From positions 62,001 to 126,000 of the forward strand of contig NZ_BBMC01000005.1 of NCBI RefSeq assembly GCF_000971255.1: a stretch of DNA of 64,000 nt. Reading direction: 5' to 3'. Numbering within the stretch: the stretch's first letter is position 1; each line of letters starts with the position of its first letter. This DNA comes from Demequina rhizosphaerae (GTDB lineage: Bacteria; Actinomycetota; Actinomycetes; Actinomycetales; Demequinaceae). The notes under the pieces were generated by a model, which saw only the letters and a program-made list of their open reading frames with translations, made no database searches and had not been told where the DNA came from. The position numbers were made by a program, and so were the translations under genes. Of the stretch, positions 24,408 to 32,477 are shown in pieces.

Positions 24408-27400
24408 TCACACCAGGGCGGACGCTGCGGACGCGGCCACGGCGCGCGTGTCGCCGGAAACGGATAGCCCCGACTCGCAGAGCCTCACGAACGCACCGAG
24501 CTCGACGAATGGCTCCGGCGTCGTCGGGATGGCCGCCGTCAGACTCCGCGAGCGGACGATGACCGCGAGCCACTGCGCGCGCGACACCGCAACATTGGTG
24601 CGATTGCGCTCGATGACGAAGCAGAGCCCCCGTGGAGACTCTGCGGGGGACGACGTCGCCGTCGTCAGGATCGCCACCGGCGCCTCGCGGCCCTGGAAGC
24701 GGTCCACGGTGCCGACCTCGATCTGCTCGTAGCCTGCCTTCGCGAGGCGATCCCGGACGAGCCCGACCTGAGCGTTGAAGGGGGCGACGACCAGGATGTC
24801 GCCCTCGCCGATAGGCCTCGTCGTCTCGCCGTCGAACCAGTCGCGCCCGATGACTCGTTCGACCTGCCGGACGACCGCATCGGCCTCCTCGACCGACGAC
24901 GTCGCGTTGCCGGCGTGATCGAGCATGACCACCTCGAGGCCGGGCCCGATCCCTTCGAGCCGCCGTGCGTCGGTCGAGGGCGCGGAGTGGAGCTTCCCTC
25001 GGTACGACAGCCGCGAGACCGGCGCCGTGACTGCGCTGTGCATCCGGTAGGTGGTGTCGAGCAGGTAGCCGCGGCGCTCGGGCACGAGGCCGTCCTCCGC
25101 CACCCACGACAGCGCCGACTCGTCGACATGCTCGGGGTGCGTCGCATGGCTCACCTGGCCGAGTTGCTGCGGGTCGCCGAGCAGCAGGAGCCTCGCTGCG
25201 GCTCGTCCCGCTGCGATGGTGAACGCGAGCGAGTACTGGCCGGCCTCATCGACCACGATCAGGTCAAGCTCCTCCGCATCGAGCTTCGCGAATCCCCAGG
25301 CCGTTGCGCCGATGACGTAGCCACCCTGTGCGGGGCGCTTGTCGATCTTGTCGAGCCAGGTCCAAGGTTCGACGTTCTTGGGCCCTCCGACCTTGAACAC
25401 CTGGGCCTTCGCGTCGATGTCAGGCAGCTTCGCGACGTCCTTGAGCATGTTCTCGACGGTCGAGTGGCTCTGACCGACCACGCCGACGCGCCAGCCGTGC
25501 TCGACGAGCGCGGCGATGACGCGCGAACCCGTGTACGTCTTTCCCGTTCCCGGCGGACCCTGCACGGACACGCAGGACGATGCGGGCGCAAGGGCGTCGA
25601 TGATCGCGCCGGCGTAGTCGTGCCCGGCGACCACCGGAAGCGCTGCATCGGCTCGGCGCAGAAGGGACAGCGCCGCGGACTCTCCACACGCGCCGATCGC
25701 GCCGTACGCCGCGAGGGCCCGCGCGGCGACCTCGCGGACGGCGTCCTGGACCACCGTCGCGTCGGGCGGCGAGCCCGGCACGATCGCGAGCGGCCGGTCG
25801 GACCAGCCCTCCGGAGCCAGTGCCGTGTCGGCGCGCTCGGTCAGGCGCAGGACCGTGAGCGGGCCGCGCCGCTCGATCCACGGCTCGCCGTCGTCGTCGG
25901 TCGCGAGGCTGAAGGAGCCGCCGCCGGTCGCGTACTCCGCGAGGTCGGGTGCCCACGAGCCGGGATGATCGGTCCCGCCCGGGTACATCGACTTGATCGA
26001 GTCCAGCTTGGCTCCGGCGGGGAGATCGACCTCGGCCTCGAGCACGCGCGTGAGCTTCTTGCCTGTCTTGGTCCTGGTGGCGTCGTGCCACTCCTCGACC
26101 ACCCCAACGCTCACGAACGGGATGTGCTCACGCGACTCGCCCCACTCGTCGATCGGTGTCTGGAGCCGACCGATGAGGTCCTGCCAGTAGACCTTCTTCT
26201 CACGATCGGCGTACTCCGCGGCGGCGCCCAGCATCGCGAGCGCTTGGAGGTCTGCCGATCGGGCCGAGACCCCGTGCTCGTCGTCGTGGGAATCCACGAG
26301 ATCGCGGATCTGGTCGACGACGGACGGCCCGACAGAAATCTCGGCTTCTACCGCATCGTCCTTGGACTCGCGGGGAGCCCGCTCCACGGGCGCCACGTAC
26401 GGCATCGACGACTCGGCGGCCCGCAAGCGCAGCCAGGCATCGAGCTCGAGGGTCGAGACGCAGTCGTACTCGTTGTAGTCGGCGATCCCAGCGAGCAGCC
26501 GATCGGCCACCTCTGTGTGCCCCGCCTCGACGGCGGCACAGTAGTCGGCGTACACGTTGACCGACGTCGCCGCGTCAGTGACTTCACCCGTGCGAAGGTG
26601 GTCGCCCATGTACAGCGGCTCGAGCTTCTTGATCGAGTAGGACGGTGCCGAGATGCGCAGGCTGCCGCGCACGACGGGCAGCAGGTCGACGAAGACCCCC
26701 TCGCGCAGCAGCCTGTCCACCACGTCCTCACACACCTGGTGGCGCATCGCGATCGAGAGCAGATGCGTCTTCTCGTATGGCGCGTAGTGATAGACGTGCA
26801 TGTCGGGGTACGCCGAGCGGCGCTCCTCGACGAAGGCGATGAAGTCCTTGAGGGCCCTCTTCTCCTGGCGCAGGTCGTGGGCCCAGAACGCGGTGAACGG
26901 CGGCGCAGCGCCCTCCGCCTCGGGCCGCGTCACCAGGCCGAACAGGTAGTCGATGCCCCACTCGCCCGTGTCCGTGGACTGCCACAGCGGGTCGCCTTCG
27001 AAGTCGAAGTAGACGTCGCCCGCCGAGGGTGTGGGCAGCGCGTCGATTCGGCTCCGGCTGATGAGGCTCCAGCTGAGGTGGTGGGTCTCGTCAGCCTTGA
27101 CGTACGCGACCGTGCCACCGTCCGGACCGAGGGGCGCGGCACCCTTCTGCATCGCGGCCTGGAATCGCAGGTTCTCGAACGTCTCCCGGCTCATGCCGGC
27201 TGGGGCGTCGGTCGCGGCTGCAAGGTCGGCAGCGGTGGTGAGACCCGCGGCGTGGAGCTTCGCGCGCTGCGGACGACGGAGGTTGGCGACCTGAAGCAGG
27301 TCGTCGTTGGCCTCGATGGCATCCTCGCAGTACGCACACGTGCCGCAGATGGCGATCGCGTAGTCGCCCCAGGCGACCGGCGCTTCGGTGACCTCGTGAG

Positions 27401-28121
27401 ATGCCATCGTGGCCTGGAAGCGTGCCATCGCGGCCCGCGAGACCGCCTCGACTTCTCCGAGCGCGAAGTCCTCGTACTCCCCGGTACCGAGGATCACGCG
27501 CGCACTGTCTCCCAAGGCGACACCGGCGTCGCGCAGGACCGCGGCGTAGGAACCGATCTGCAGCAGGGCCGAGGTCTTGACGTGGCGCGCGACCTTGGAG
27601 TCGGCGACGACGTAGCGCGGCTTCGCGTCCGGCGTCCACTCTCCGCGCGCGACGTCCTCACGGAGCAGGAAGTCGGCGAAGCCGTGAAAGCCGTCCTTCA
27701 TGACGGTTGCCTGGTAGACGATCGCCGCTCCGGCCTCAAGCGCTGAGAGTGAAACCCTCGCGGCTGCGGCGAGCTCGTCCGCCGTCGGACGGCGTTCGTC
27801 GGCGCCTGCCTCGATGGCGACGATGCGCGACGCGACATCAGCGGGCAGCGTTTCGTCGTCGCCTGGGCGCCACGTCCGCACGACAGCTTCCTCGGCCAGA
27901 CCCGTGGCCTCCGCCAGCGCGTCCCGCATGTCCATGAGAACGTCGGCCTCGTGAAGGTCGCCGAGTGCACCGGCACGCTCGAGCATCGCGTCCGCCTCAG
28001 CCTCGAGGCGCGGCGAGCGACCGCGTACCTCGTCGAGGCGGCGCAGCGTCGCGTACTCGCATTCGGCGGCGCGCACAACGTCGGAGGCGCTCCACATCAT
28101 GGTCTGTCCTGCCAGGTACAT
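24408..28121 (-). CDS. TM0106-type RecB-like nuclease fused to DNA2/NAM7-type SF1 helicase
   Basis: 1237 residues. N-terminal third: RecB-like nuclease with YVVADSKVARHVK (Asp and the (D/S)xK hairpin), QIGSY and a Cys cluster (CGTCAYC) of the iron-sulfur type. Middle: an RNase H-like YprB domain with VYFDFEGDPLW (DEDD Asp/Glu) and ADYNEYDCVSTLELDAWL. C-terminal 450 residues: SF1 helicase with QGPPGTGKTYTGSRV (Walker A), LIVVDEAGQYSLA (Walker B), YRMHSAV, VDRFQGREAPV and NRTNVAVSRAQ. Probable role in DNA end processing or defence. Starts at 28100 (AGGA six bases before) and 28121 are both possible. Co-oriented and close to the HEPN gene. Confidence 0.88.
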   Translation of the reverse strand: MYLAGQTMMWSASDVVRAAECEYATLRRLDEVRGRSPRLEAEADAMLERAGALGDLHEADVLMDMRDALAEATGLAEEAVVRTWRPGDDETLPADVASRIVAIEAGADERRPTADELAAAARVSLSALEAGAAIVYQATVMKDGFHGFADFLLREDVARGEWTPDAKPRYVVADSKVARHVKTSALLQIGSYAAVLRDAGVALGDSARVILGTGEYEDFALGEVEAVSRAAMARFQATMASHEVTEAPVAWGDYAIAICGTCAYCEDAIEANDDLLQVANLRRPQRAKLHAAGLTTAADLAAATDAPAGMSRETFENLRFQAAMQKGAAPLGPDGGTVAYVKADETHHLSWSLISRSRIDALPTPSAGDVYFDFEGDPLWQSTDTGEWGIDYLFGLVTRPEAEGAAPPFTAFWAHDLRQEKRALKDFIAFVEERRSAYPDMHVYHYAPYEKTHLLSIAMRHQVCEDVVDRLLREGVFVDLLPVVRGSLRISAPSYSIKKLEPLYMGDHLRTGEVTDAATSVNVYADYCAAVEAGHTEVADRLLAGIADYNEYDCVSTLELDAWLRLRAAESSMPYVAPVERAPRESKDDAVEAEISVGPSVVDQIRDLVDSHDDEHGVSARSADLQALAMLGAAAEYADREKKVYWQDLIGRLQTPIDEWGESREHIPFVSVGVVEEWHDATRTKTGKKLTRVLEAEVDLPAGAKLDSIKSMYPGGTDHPGSWAPDLAEYATGGGSFSLATDDDGEPWIERRGPLTVLRLTERADTALAPEGWSDRPLAIVPGSPPDATVVQDAVREVAARALAAYGAIGACGESAALSLLRRADAALPVVAGHDYAGAIIDALAPASSCVSVQGPPGTGKTYTGSRVIAALVEHGWRVGVVGQSHSTVENMLKDVAKLPDIDAKAQVFKVGGPKNVEPWTWLDKIDKRPAQGGYVIGATAWGFAKLDAEELDLIVVDEAGQYSLAFTIAAGRAAARLLLLGDPQQLGQVSHATHPEHVDESALSWVAEDGLVPERRGYLLDTTYRMHSAVTAPVSRLSYRGKLHSAPSTDARRLEGIGPGLEVVMLDHAGNATSSVEEADAVVRQVERVIGRDWFDGETTRPIGEGDILVVAPFNAQVGLVRDRLAKAGYEQIEVGTVDRFQGREAPVAILTTATSSPAESPRGLCFVIERNRTNVAVSRAQWLAVIVRSRSLTAAIPTTPEPFVELGAFVRLCESGLSVSGDTRAVAASAASALV

Positions 28122-28452
28122 CTGCCTCCTCAGTCATCGCAGTGCGGCTACTGCCGTACCGTGCGTCGCAGCGGTGCGATCGTGCCAGACGGACCGGGTC
28201 CGTCACCAGACCCTTACCCGGTTTGCCCCTGTAGACGCAGAGTCCACGATTCAACTGACTGAGCAGCGCAACCAAGTGCACCGATCGAGGCGCGTCTCTT
28301 CAAGGAAATGTCAGGCAATGACATTAGTCTCTCGATTCGCGATGCAACGGTTACACCGCGGTCTGTCGCCAACTCGAGCACTATGCGGATCCACCGGAGG
28401 TACGAGACGGAGGACGCGCAGATCAGCAGCCCGCTGAGAGGAAACGTCAAAC
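28122..28452. other. Gene-free divergent region
   Basis: 331 bases between the divergent helicase and 28453 genes. GAGGAGG lies just before 28121 on the minus strand and GAGAGGAAA before 28453 on the plus strand. No damage-type promoter element is found, and no repeat or RNA gene is seen. Confidence 0.45.
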
Positions 28453-29943
28453 ATGCAGATCCCCCCAGAACCTCCGCCCGCAGGCGAGGCGGACGAACCG
28501 TCTAGCGGGTCAGGGCGCGAGCGCGCGCGCCCGATCACCGAGCAAGAGGCGTCTGCGCCCGCCTCCCTCGCCCACAATTGGGCGGCCGTGTCGGTAGCCA
28601 TCATCGTGCCCTACTTAAGCGAGTGGGCAGGGCCTCCACCGGCGAATCACATCGTGTACCAACGCGGAAATGCAGCGACCAGTTGGCGTCTGCGGGGCCT
28701 GTGGACGAAGGGTCGACGGGGCGGCGTCTACTCAACAGCGAATGGCGAAGATCCACACGACTGGTTCGTACGAGCACGGGCAATCGGCGCTCTTGCACCG
28801 TCGGCATGTTGGCACGCACCTCTCGGGCTCTACACGCACGCTCACGAGGGAAATCGGTGGAGGTTCGAGGCCCGGGGAATCGAACACTTCGACTTCGACC
28901 AGGACGCGGGCTTCCACGCGGAATACAAGTCGCGCTCATTCCTAGTCATCCACGGACGGATAGCCGGCACGGACCCCAGCGCTCCTATGCATTTCGTTCG
29001 CTGGATCAGCAAACCCGACAAGGGCGTCCACAACCCTGTCAGCCACTTCCTCAGGCTCAGCGGGATTGATGCGGCGCTCCACAGCAACGGCCACGTGTGG
29101 AAGCGATCCGGCAACATTGACGTCGAGCGATCTCGGAGACTGACGCCGTTCGTGGTGACGCACCTCGCAACGCACGATGAGGTTCCCAATCTGAGATCGG
29201 GCACGCTTCAAGCCCAGCGACCGACGGTCGAGATGTGGGCATCTCTTATGACGTCGCGCCACCCCCTTCAGCGCGGATATGTCGCACCGAGTCACGATGC
29301 CAACACCCCCGCACGCCATCATTCGCAGTTCGGTTCAACCCACGTCCAAGCGTCGCGCAACGCCCTCACGTTTATCACAACCGAGTCGTTTGAGACTCGG
29401 TCGAAGGCCCACACCACGCATTCCAGAATCTCCCAACTAGCTCACCTGCACGCGGTCCGCATGGCCATGCTCGCGATCCGCCAACGCGACTTCCTTGACG
29501 GCCACGCCGACGCACTGGCCAGGTTGGATTGGGGGCAGCCCGTCAAGACGATACGAGATCACGCCATTCGCCTTGAGAAGGCGCAAATGCAGTTCCAGAA
29601 CAAGGTTTGGCTAGCGCGGATTCCAGAACGCCCGCAGTTCAACATGGTCATGACGCTGCTGAGCGAGGCTAGCGAGATTCAGGCTCTGCTCCGAGATATC
29701 TCGGACGAGTCAGCATCCATATCGCGCGTGTTGGAACTTGACAATGCACGCGAGTCCCACCGGTCGTGGGAAGCTCTCAACCGGCTGGTGGCGTATCTTG
29801 CACTGCCCGCAGTGCTGCTGAGTGCGGCGAGCCTATGGGCCGCCACCAACATGACGTTCGCGGCGCGCTCGTTGGGCATCGCAGTCGCGGCTGCACTCTC
29901 TGCGTGGCTGCTGATCGGATGGCATACACGGCGCGGCAACTAG
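28453..29943 (+). CDS. Unknown protein with C-terminal pair of membrane helices
   Basis: 496 residues. N-terminal 340 residues are soluble and unrecognised (HIVYQRGNAATSWRLRG, HFDFDQDAGFHAEY, HFVRWISKPDKG). Then a long helical region (about 335-440) ends in two membrane segments: YLALPAVLLSAASLWAAT and LGIAVAAALSAWLLIGW, separated by a short loop containing TNM. A soluble domain, long helices and two C-terminal membrane helices is the layout of CorA-like channels, but the diagnostic GMN is not present. Could be a membrane effector of a defence system. Lower GC than core genes. GAGAGGAAA ribosome site. Confidence 0.6.
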   Translation: MQIPPEPPPAGEADEPSSGSGRERARPITEQEASAPASLAHNWAAVSVAIIVPYLSEWAGPPPANHIVYQRGNAATSWRLRGLWTKGRRGGVYSTANGEDPHDWFVRARAIGALAPSACWHAPLGLYTHAHEGNRWRFEARGIEHFDFDQDAGFHAEYKSRSFLVIHGRIAGTDPSAPMHFVRWISKPDKGVHNPVSHFLRLSGIDAALHSNGHVWKRSGNIDVERSRRLTPFVVTHLATHDEVPNLRSGTLQAQRPTVEMWASLMTSRHPLQRGYVAPSHDANTPARHHSQFGSTHVQASRNALTFITTESFETRSKAHTTHSRISQLAHLHAVRMAMLAIRQRDFLDGHADALARLDWGQPVKTIRDHAIRLEKAQMQFQNKVWLARIPERPQFNMVMTLLSEASEIQALLRDISDESASISRVLELDNARESHRSWEALNRLVAYLALPAVLLSAASLWAATNMTFAARSLGIAVAAALSAWLLIGWHTRRGN

Positions 29944-30084
29944 CGGGGGCCCAGCCGCGCCACACTCGCCACCAGAACGGACGCCACGCTCCTGTCGTCG
30001 GGGTGCGGTACGTTCGCACGACAGTCCCTGCCGGTGCGGCTCGCGCTCACCTCGCATCCAAACCCGACATTGTAAGGAGCGGCA

Positions 30085-30942
30085 ATGAGCAAGTGCACGG
30101 CACCGATAGTGGGACATCGACGTGGGGGAGCGGCTTCCTGTCCTGTGCACCGTTACAGCGTGTACGGCGGACAGGTCACGATGCCGTGGGCAGCGCCAAC
30201 CGCACCGTCACCAGCCTCTGTCGCCGCGTGCATCGAGGCCGCGTGGACCAGCACGGACGCCACGCTGCTGATGCGGCTTTACGACCACAAGACCATGGCG
30301 GTCCGGTACGCGGTCGCGTCGAACGTGCACACGCCACCGTCGCACCTCATGGGCAAGTGCACAGACTGGCGTGACGGTACGGTCATGCTTGGAGCGCTGA
30401 AGAACCCGTCTGTGCCTGCCGACTTCCTCGACGAGATAGCTCGTGATCCGTGGCCCTACGGAGTCCTCGCCGCACTGGCGCAGAACCCGAGCTTGGAGAC
30501 GAACACGGTGACATACTTGTGGCATCTCAATGACCCGTACCTGCGACGTAACTGCGCCGCGCATCCGGCGGCTGAGGAGTGGATGCTGGAGGTGGCGATG
30601 AACGACCCGGACCCCTACGTGCGCGCCGGCGCCGCCCGCAACCCCAACGCGCCGACCGGGTTCACTGAGCAGGCATCGAGAGGCACGGATCCGGACGCCC
30701 GTCTGTGCGCGGCAACGAACCCTACGCTGCGTGACGACCTGCTGAGCAATCTGCGCCACGACGACAGCAACCTGATCGCCAAGATCGCGGACTACACCTG
30801 CCGTGACCGTCTCATCGCACGCATCCCCGAACTCCAGGACAACCGCGAGGCACAGGACCAACTGCTGGATCAGCAGTGGTGGGTGCTGACCGAGGACGAC
30901 CCCGAGGTCATCCTCGCGCTCAGCATGTACGGAGCCGCGTAG
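30085..30942 (+). CDS. Leucine-rich-variant/HEAT-like repeat protein with N-terminal Cys tag
   Basis: 285 residues. The N-terminus is CTAPIVGHRRGGAASCPVH, a short Cys/His tag (C-x-x-P-x-x-GH...CP-x-H/C) that I have seen at the front of varied actinobacterial and cyanobacterial proteins. After a Pro-rich linker, residues 50-260 contain about seven repeats of 23-26 residues with the pattern VRYAVASNVHTP, VMLGALKNPSVP, VLAALAQNPSLE, LRRNCAAHPAAE, VRAGAARNPNAP and ARLCAATNPTLR, typical of leucine-rich-variant repeats that form a curved binding surface. AAGGAG ribosome site. Function unknown; a recognition module is likely. Confidence 0.68.
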   Translation: MSKCTAPIVGHRRGGAASCPVHRYSVYGGQVTMPWAAPTAPSPASVAACIEAAWTSTDATLLMRLYDHKTMAVRYAVASNVHTPPSHLMGKCTDWRDGTVMLGALKNPSVPADFLDEIARDPWPYGVLAALAQNPSLETNTVTYLWHLNDPYLRRNCAAHPAAEEWMLEVAMNDPDPYVRAGAARNPNAPTGFTEQASRGTDPDARLCAATNPTLRDDLLSNLRHDDSNLIAKIADYTCRDRLIARIPELQDNREAQDQLLDQQWWVLTEDDPEVILALSMYGAA

Positions 30943-31078
30943 GCGCCGCGCGGTCGCGTGGCTCCATCATCGCAGACATGCGGGCGGCTTCCGTCACGGT
31001 ATGAGGGGGCCCGATCCTGACGCTCTTCCGTGGACACCTGATCTGAGACGATGATCGTCTTGGAAGGGAGTTCCACGA

Positions 31079-31363
31079 ATGCCCGCACCGAAGTCGCCGG
31101 AGTTCCGGCGTCGAGCATTGGACCTCGTCGCGCAGGGTGAACCTGTCGCGGCGACCGCCCGCAATCTTGGGATCAGCGAGTCGTGCCTGCGTCGCTGGAT
31201 GGCTCAGGACGAGATCGACCGTGGCGACCGTGAAGGCCTGACGAGCGCTGAGAAGCGCGAGCTGGTCGAGCTGCGTCGCAAGAACCGGGTCCTGGAAACC
31301 GAGATCGAGATCCTCAAGCGTGCCTCGGCGTACTTCGCGCGCGAGAACATCCTCCCAAAATAG
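31079..31363 (+). CDS. IS3-family transposase OrfA
   Basis: 94 residues: a helix-turn-helix (FRRRALDLVAQGEPVAATAR, then NLGISESCLRRWMAQDE) that binds the IS ends, followed by a leucine-zipper-like helix (ELVELRRKNRVLETEIEILK). Its stop TAG at 31361 directly follows the heptamer CCCAAAA in the C CCA AAA register, a classical -1 slippery site, so ribosomes can shift into the orfB frame and make the OrfAB fusion that is the active transposase. GGAAGGGAG ribosome site. Confidence 0.9.
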   Translation: MPAPKSPEFRRRALDLVAQGEPVAATARNLGISESCLRRWMAQDEIDRGDREGLTSAEKRELVELRRKNRVLETEIEILKRASAYFARENILPK

Positions 31364-31383
31364 GGTTCCGGCTCGTCCAGGAG

Positions 31384-32235
31384 TTGGCCGCCGACGGCTT
31401 CGACGTCGCGGTGGCGTGCCGGGTCCTGAAGGTCTCCCGTACCGGCTACTACGCCTGGCGGACCCGTCCGCCGTCGGCGCGCGCCGTCGCCGACGAAGCG
31501 CTGACGACCACGATCGAGCGCATCCATCTGGACTCCCGCGGCACCTACGGCGCACCCCGCGTCCACGCCGAGCTGCGGCTCGGTCTGGGAGTGCGTGTGG
31601 GGCGCAAGCGCGTCGCCAGGCTCATGCGGACCGCCGATTTGCAGGGCGTATGCCACCGCAGGAAGCGTCGAGGCTGGAAGCCGGCCCCGGTCCCGCACGA
31701 CGACCTCGTCAAACGCCAGTTCCGTGCCGACCGCCCCAACCGGCTGTGGTTCTGCGACATCACGCAGCACCGCGCGAAGGACGGCTGGGTCTACTGCGCA
31801 GGCGTCATCGACGCCTACTCCCGACGCATCGTGGGCTGGTCGATCTCGGACCGCATCACCGCGGACATCGTCGTCGACGCCCTCGACATGGCCCGCTGGC
31901 AACGCCGACCCCAACCGGGCACGATCGTCCACGCGGACCGAGGAGCCCAGTACACGTCCTGGGTCTTCGGGCATCGACCACGCCAGGCCGGACTGCTCGG
32001 GTCGATGGGGCGAGTCGCTTCGAGCGTGGACAACGCCCTGATCGAGTCGTTCTGGTCGACCATGCAGCGCGAGCTGCTCGACCGCCACGACTGGGATACC
32101 CGCACCGAGCTCGCATCCGCGATGTTCGAGTGGATCGCGGGGTTCTACAACCCTCGCCGCCGCCATACCTCGCTCGGGGACCTCAGCCCCGTCAAGTACG
32201 AAGCCCTTCACACCCGTGCCGCCATCGCGGCATGA
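31384..32235 (+). CDS. IS3-family transposase OrfB (DDE integrase core)
   Basis: 283 residues from a TTG at 31384; the frame continues upstream into the slippery site at 31354-31360, so it is normally translated as OrfAB. An HTH_21-like N-terminal part (RGTYGAPRVHAELR) precedes the rve integrase core with catalytic Asp in LWFCDITQHR, Asp in HADRGAQYTS and Glu in DNALIESFWSTMQ. The C-terminus has FYNPRRRHTSLGDLSPVKYE. All three catalytic residues and the full length are present, so the element could still be active. Confidence 0.9.
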   Translation: MAADGFDVAVACRVLKVSRTGYYAWRTRPPSARAVADEALTTTIERIHLDSRGTYGAPRVHAELRLGLGVRVGRKRVARLMRTADLQGVCHRRKRRGWKPAPVPHDDLVKRQFRADRPNRLWFCDITQHRAKDGWVYCAGVIDAYSRRIVGWSISDRITADIVVDALDMARWQRRPQPGTIVHADRGAQYTSWVFGHRPRQAGLLGSMGRVASSVDNALIESFWSTMQRELLDRHDWDTRTELASAMFEWIAGFYNPRRRHTSLGDLSPVKYEALHTRAAIAA

Positions 32236-32420
32236 TCAACACACCACCCGTGTCCACGAGACCGGGTCAGGCTCCGGATGAAGTTGTGGCGTGCACGGCC
32301 TGACGAATGCGGCAGCCTTGGTGGAGGGCCCACGACACAGTCTTGGTGCGATCAGCTGATCGCTCTGTCGATCCGCGGACCCATCAACACGCTTGGATGA
32401 CGTGATGGTCCCCGACGGGG

Positions 32421-32450
32421 GGCGGCCGGCAGGGATTCCTGTCGGCCGCC
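32421..32450 (-). terminator. Strong hairpin after pheT
   Basis: Thirteen-base arms (GGCGGCCGGCAGG and CCTGTCGGCCGCC) around a GATT loop; the one mismatch is a G-T wobble on the plus strand. It lies 27 bases downstream of the pheT stop. No T-run follows on the minus strand, as is common for actinobacterial terminators. It also marks the boundary between pheST and the island. Confidence 0.65.
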
Positions 32451-32477
32451 ATCAGTGAGTTCCCCATGGGGCTTGAG

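Larger units (their letters stand above)
31018..32269 (+). mobile_element. IS3-family insertion sequence
   Basis: 1252 bp bounded by inverted repeats: left TGACGCTCTTCCGTGGACAC, right (reverse strand) TGACCCGGTCTCGTGGACAC, identical at both ends of the 20-mer (TGAC and CGTGGACAC) with a variable middle. The match may extend outward by CC/GG. It contains orfA and orfB in the two frames typical of IS3. I see no target-site duplication, which suggests an old insertion or later rearrangement. It sits at the right edge of the accessory island next to pheT. Confidence 0.85.

Noticed and set aside
9417-32269. The island as a standard prophage
   Set aside because: No capsid, portal, terminase, tail, integrase or lysis gene could be recognised; only an IS3 transposase is present.
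32236-32477. Attachment site at the pheT end of the island
   Set aside because: No direct repeat of this region was spotted at the left end near 9.4 kb, and there is no tRNA or integrase.
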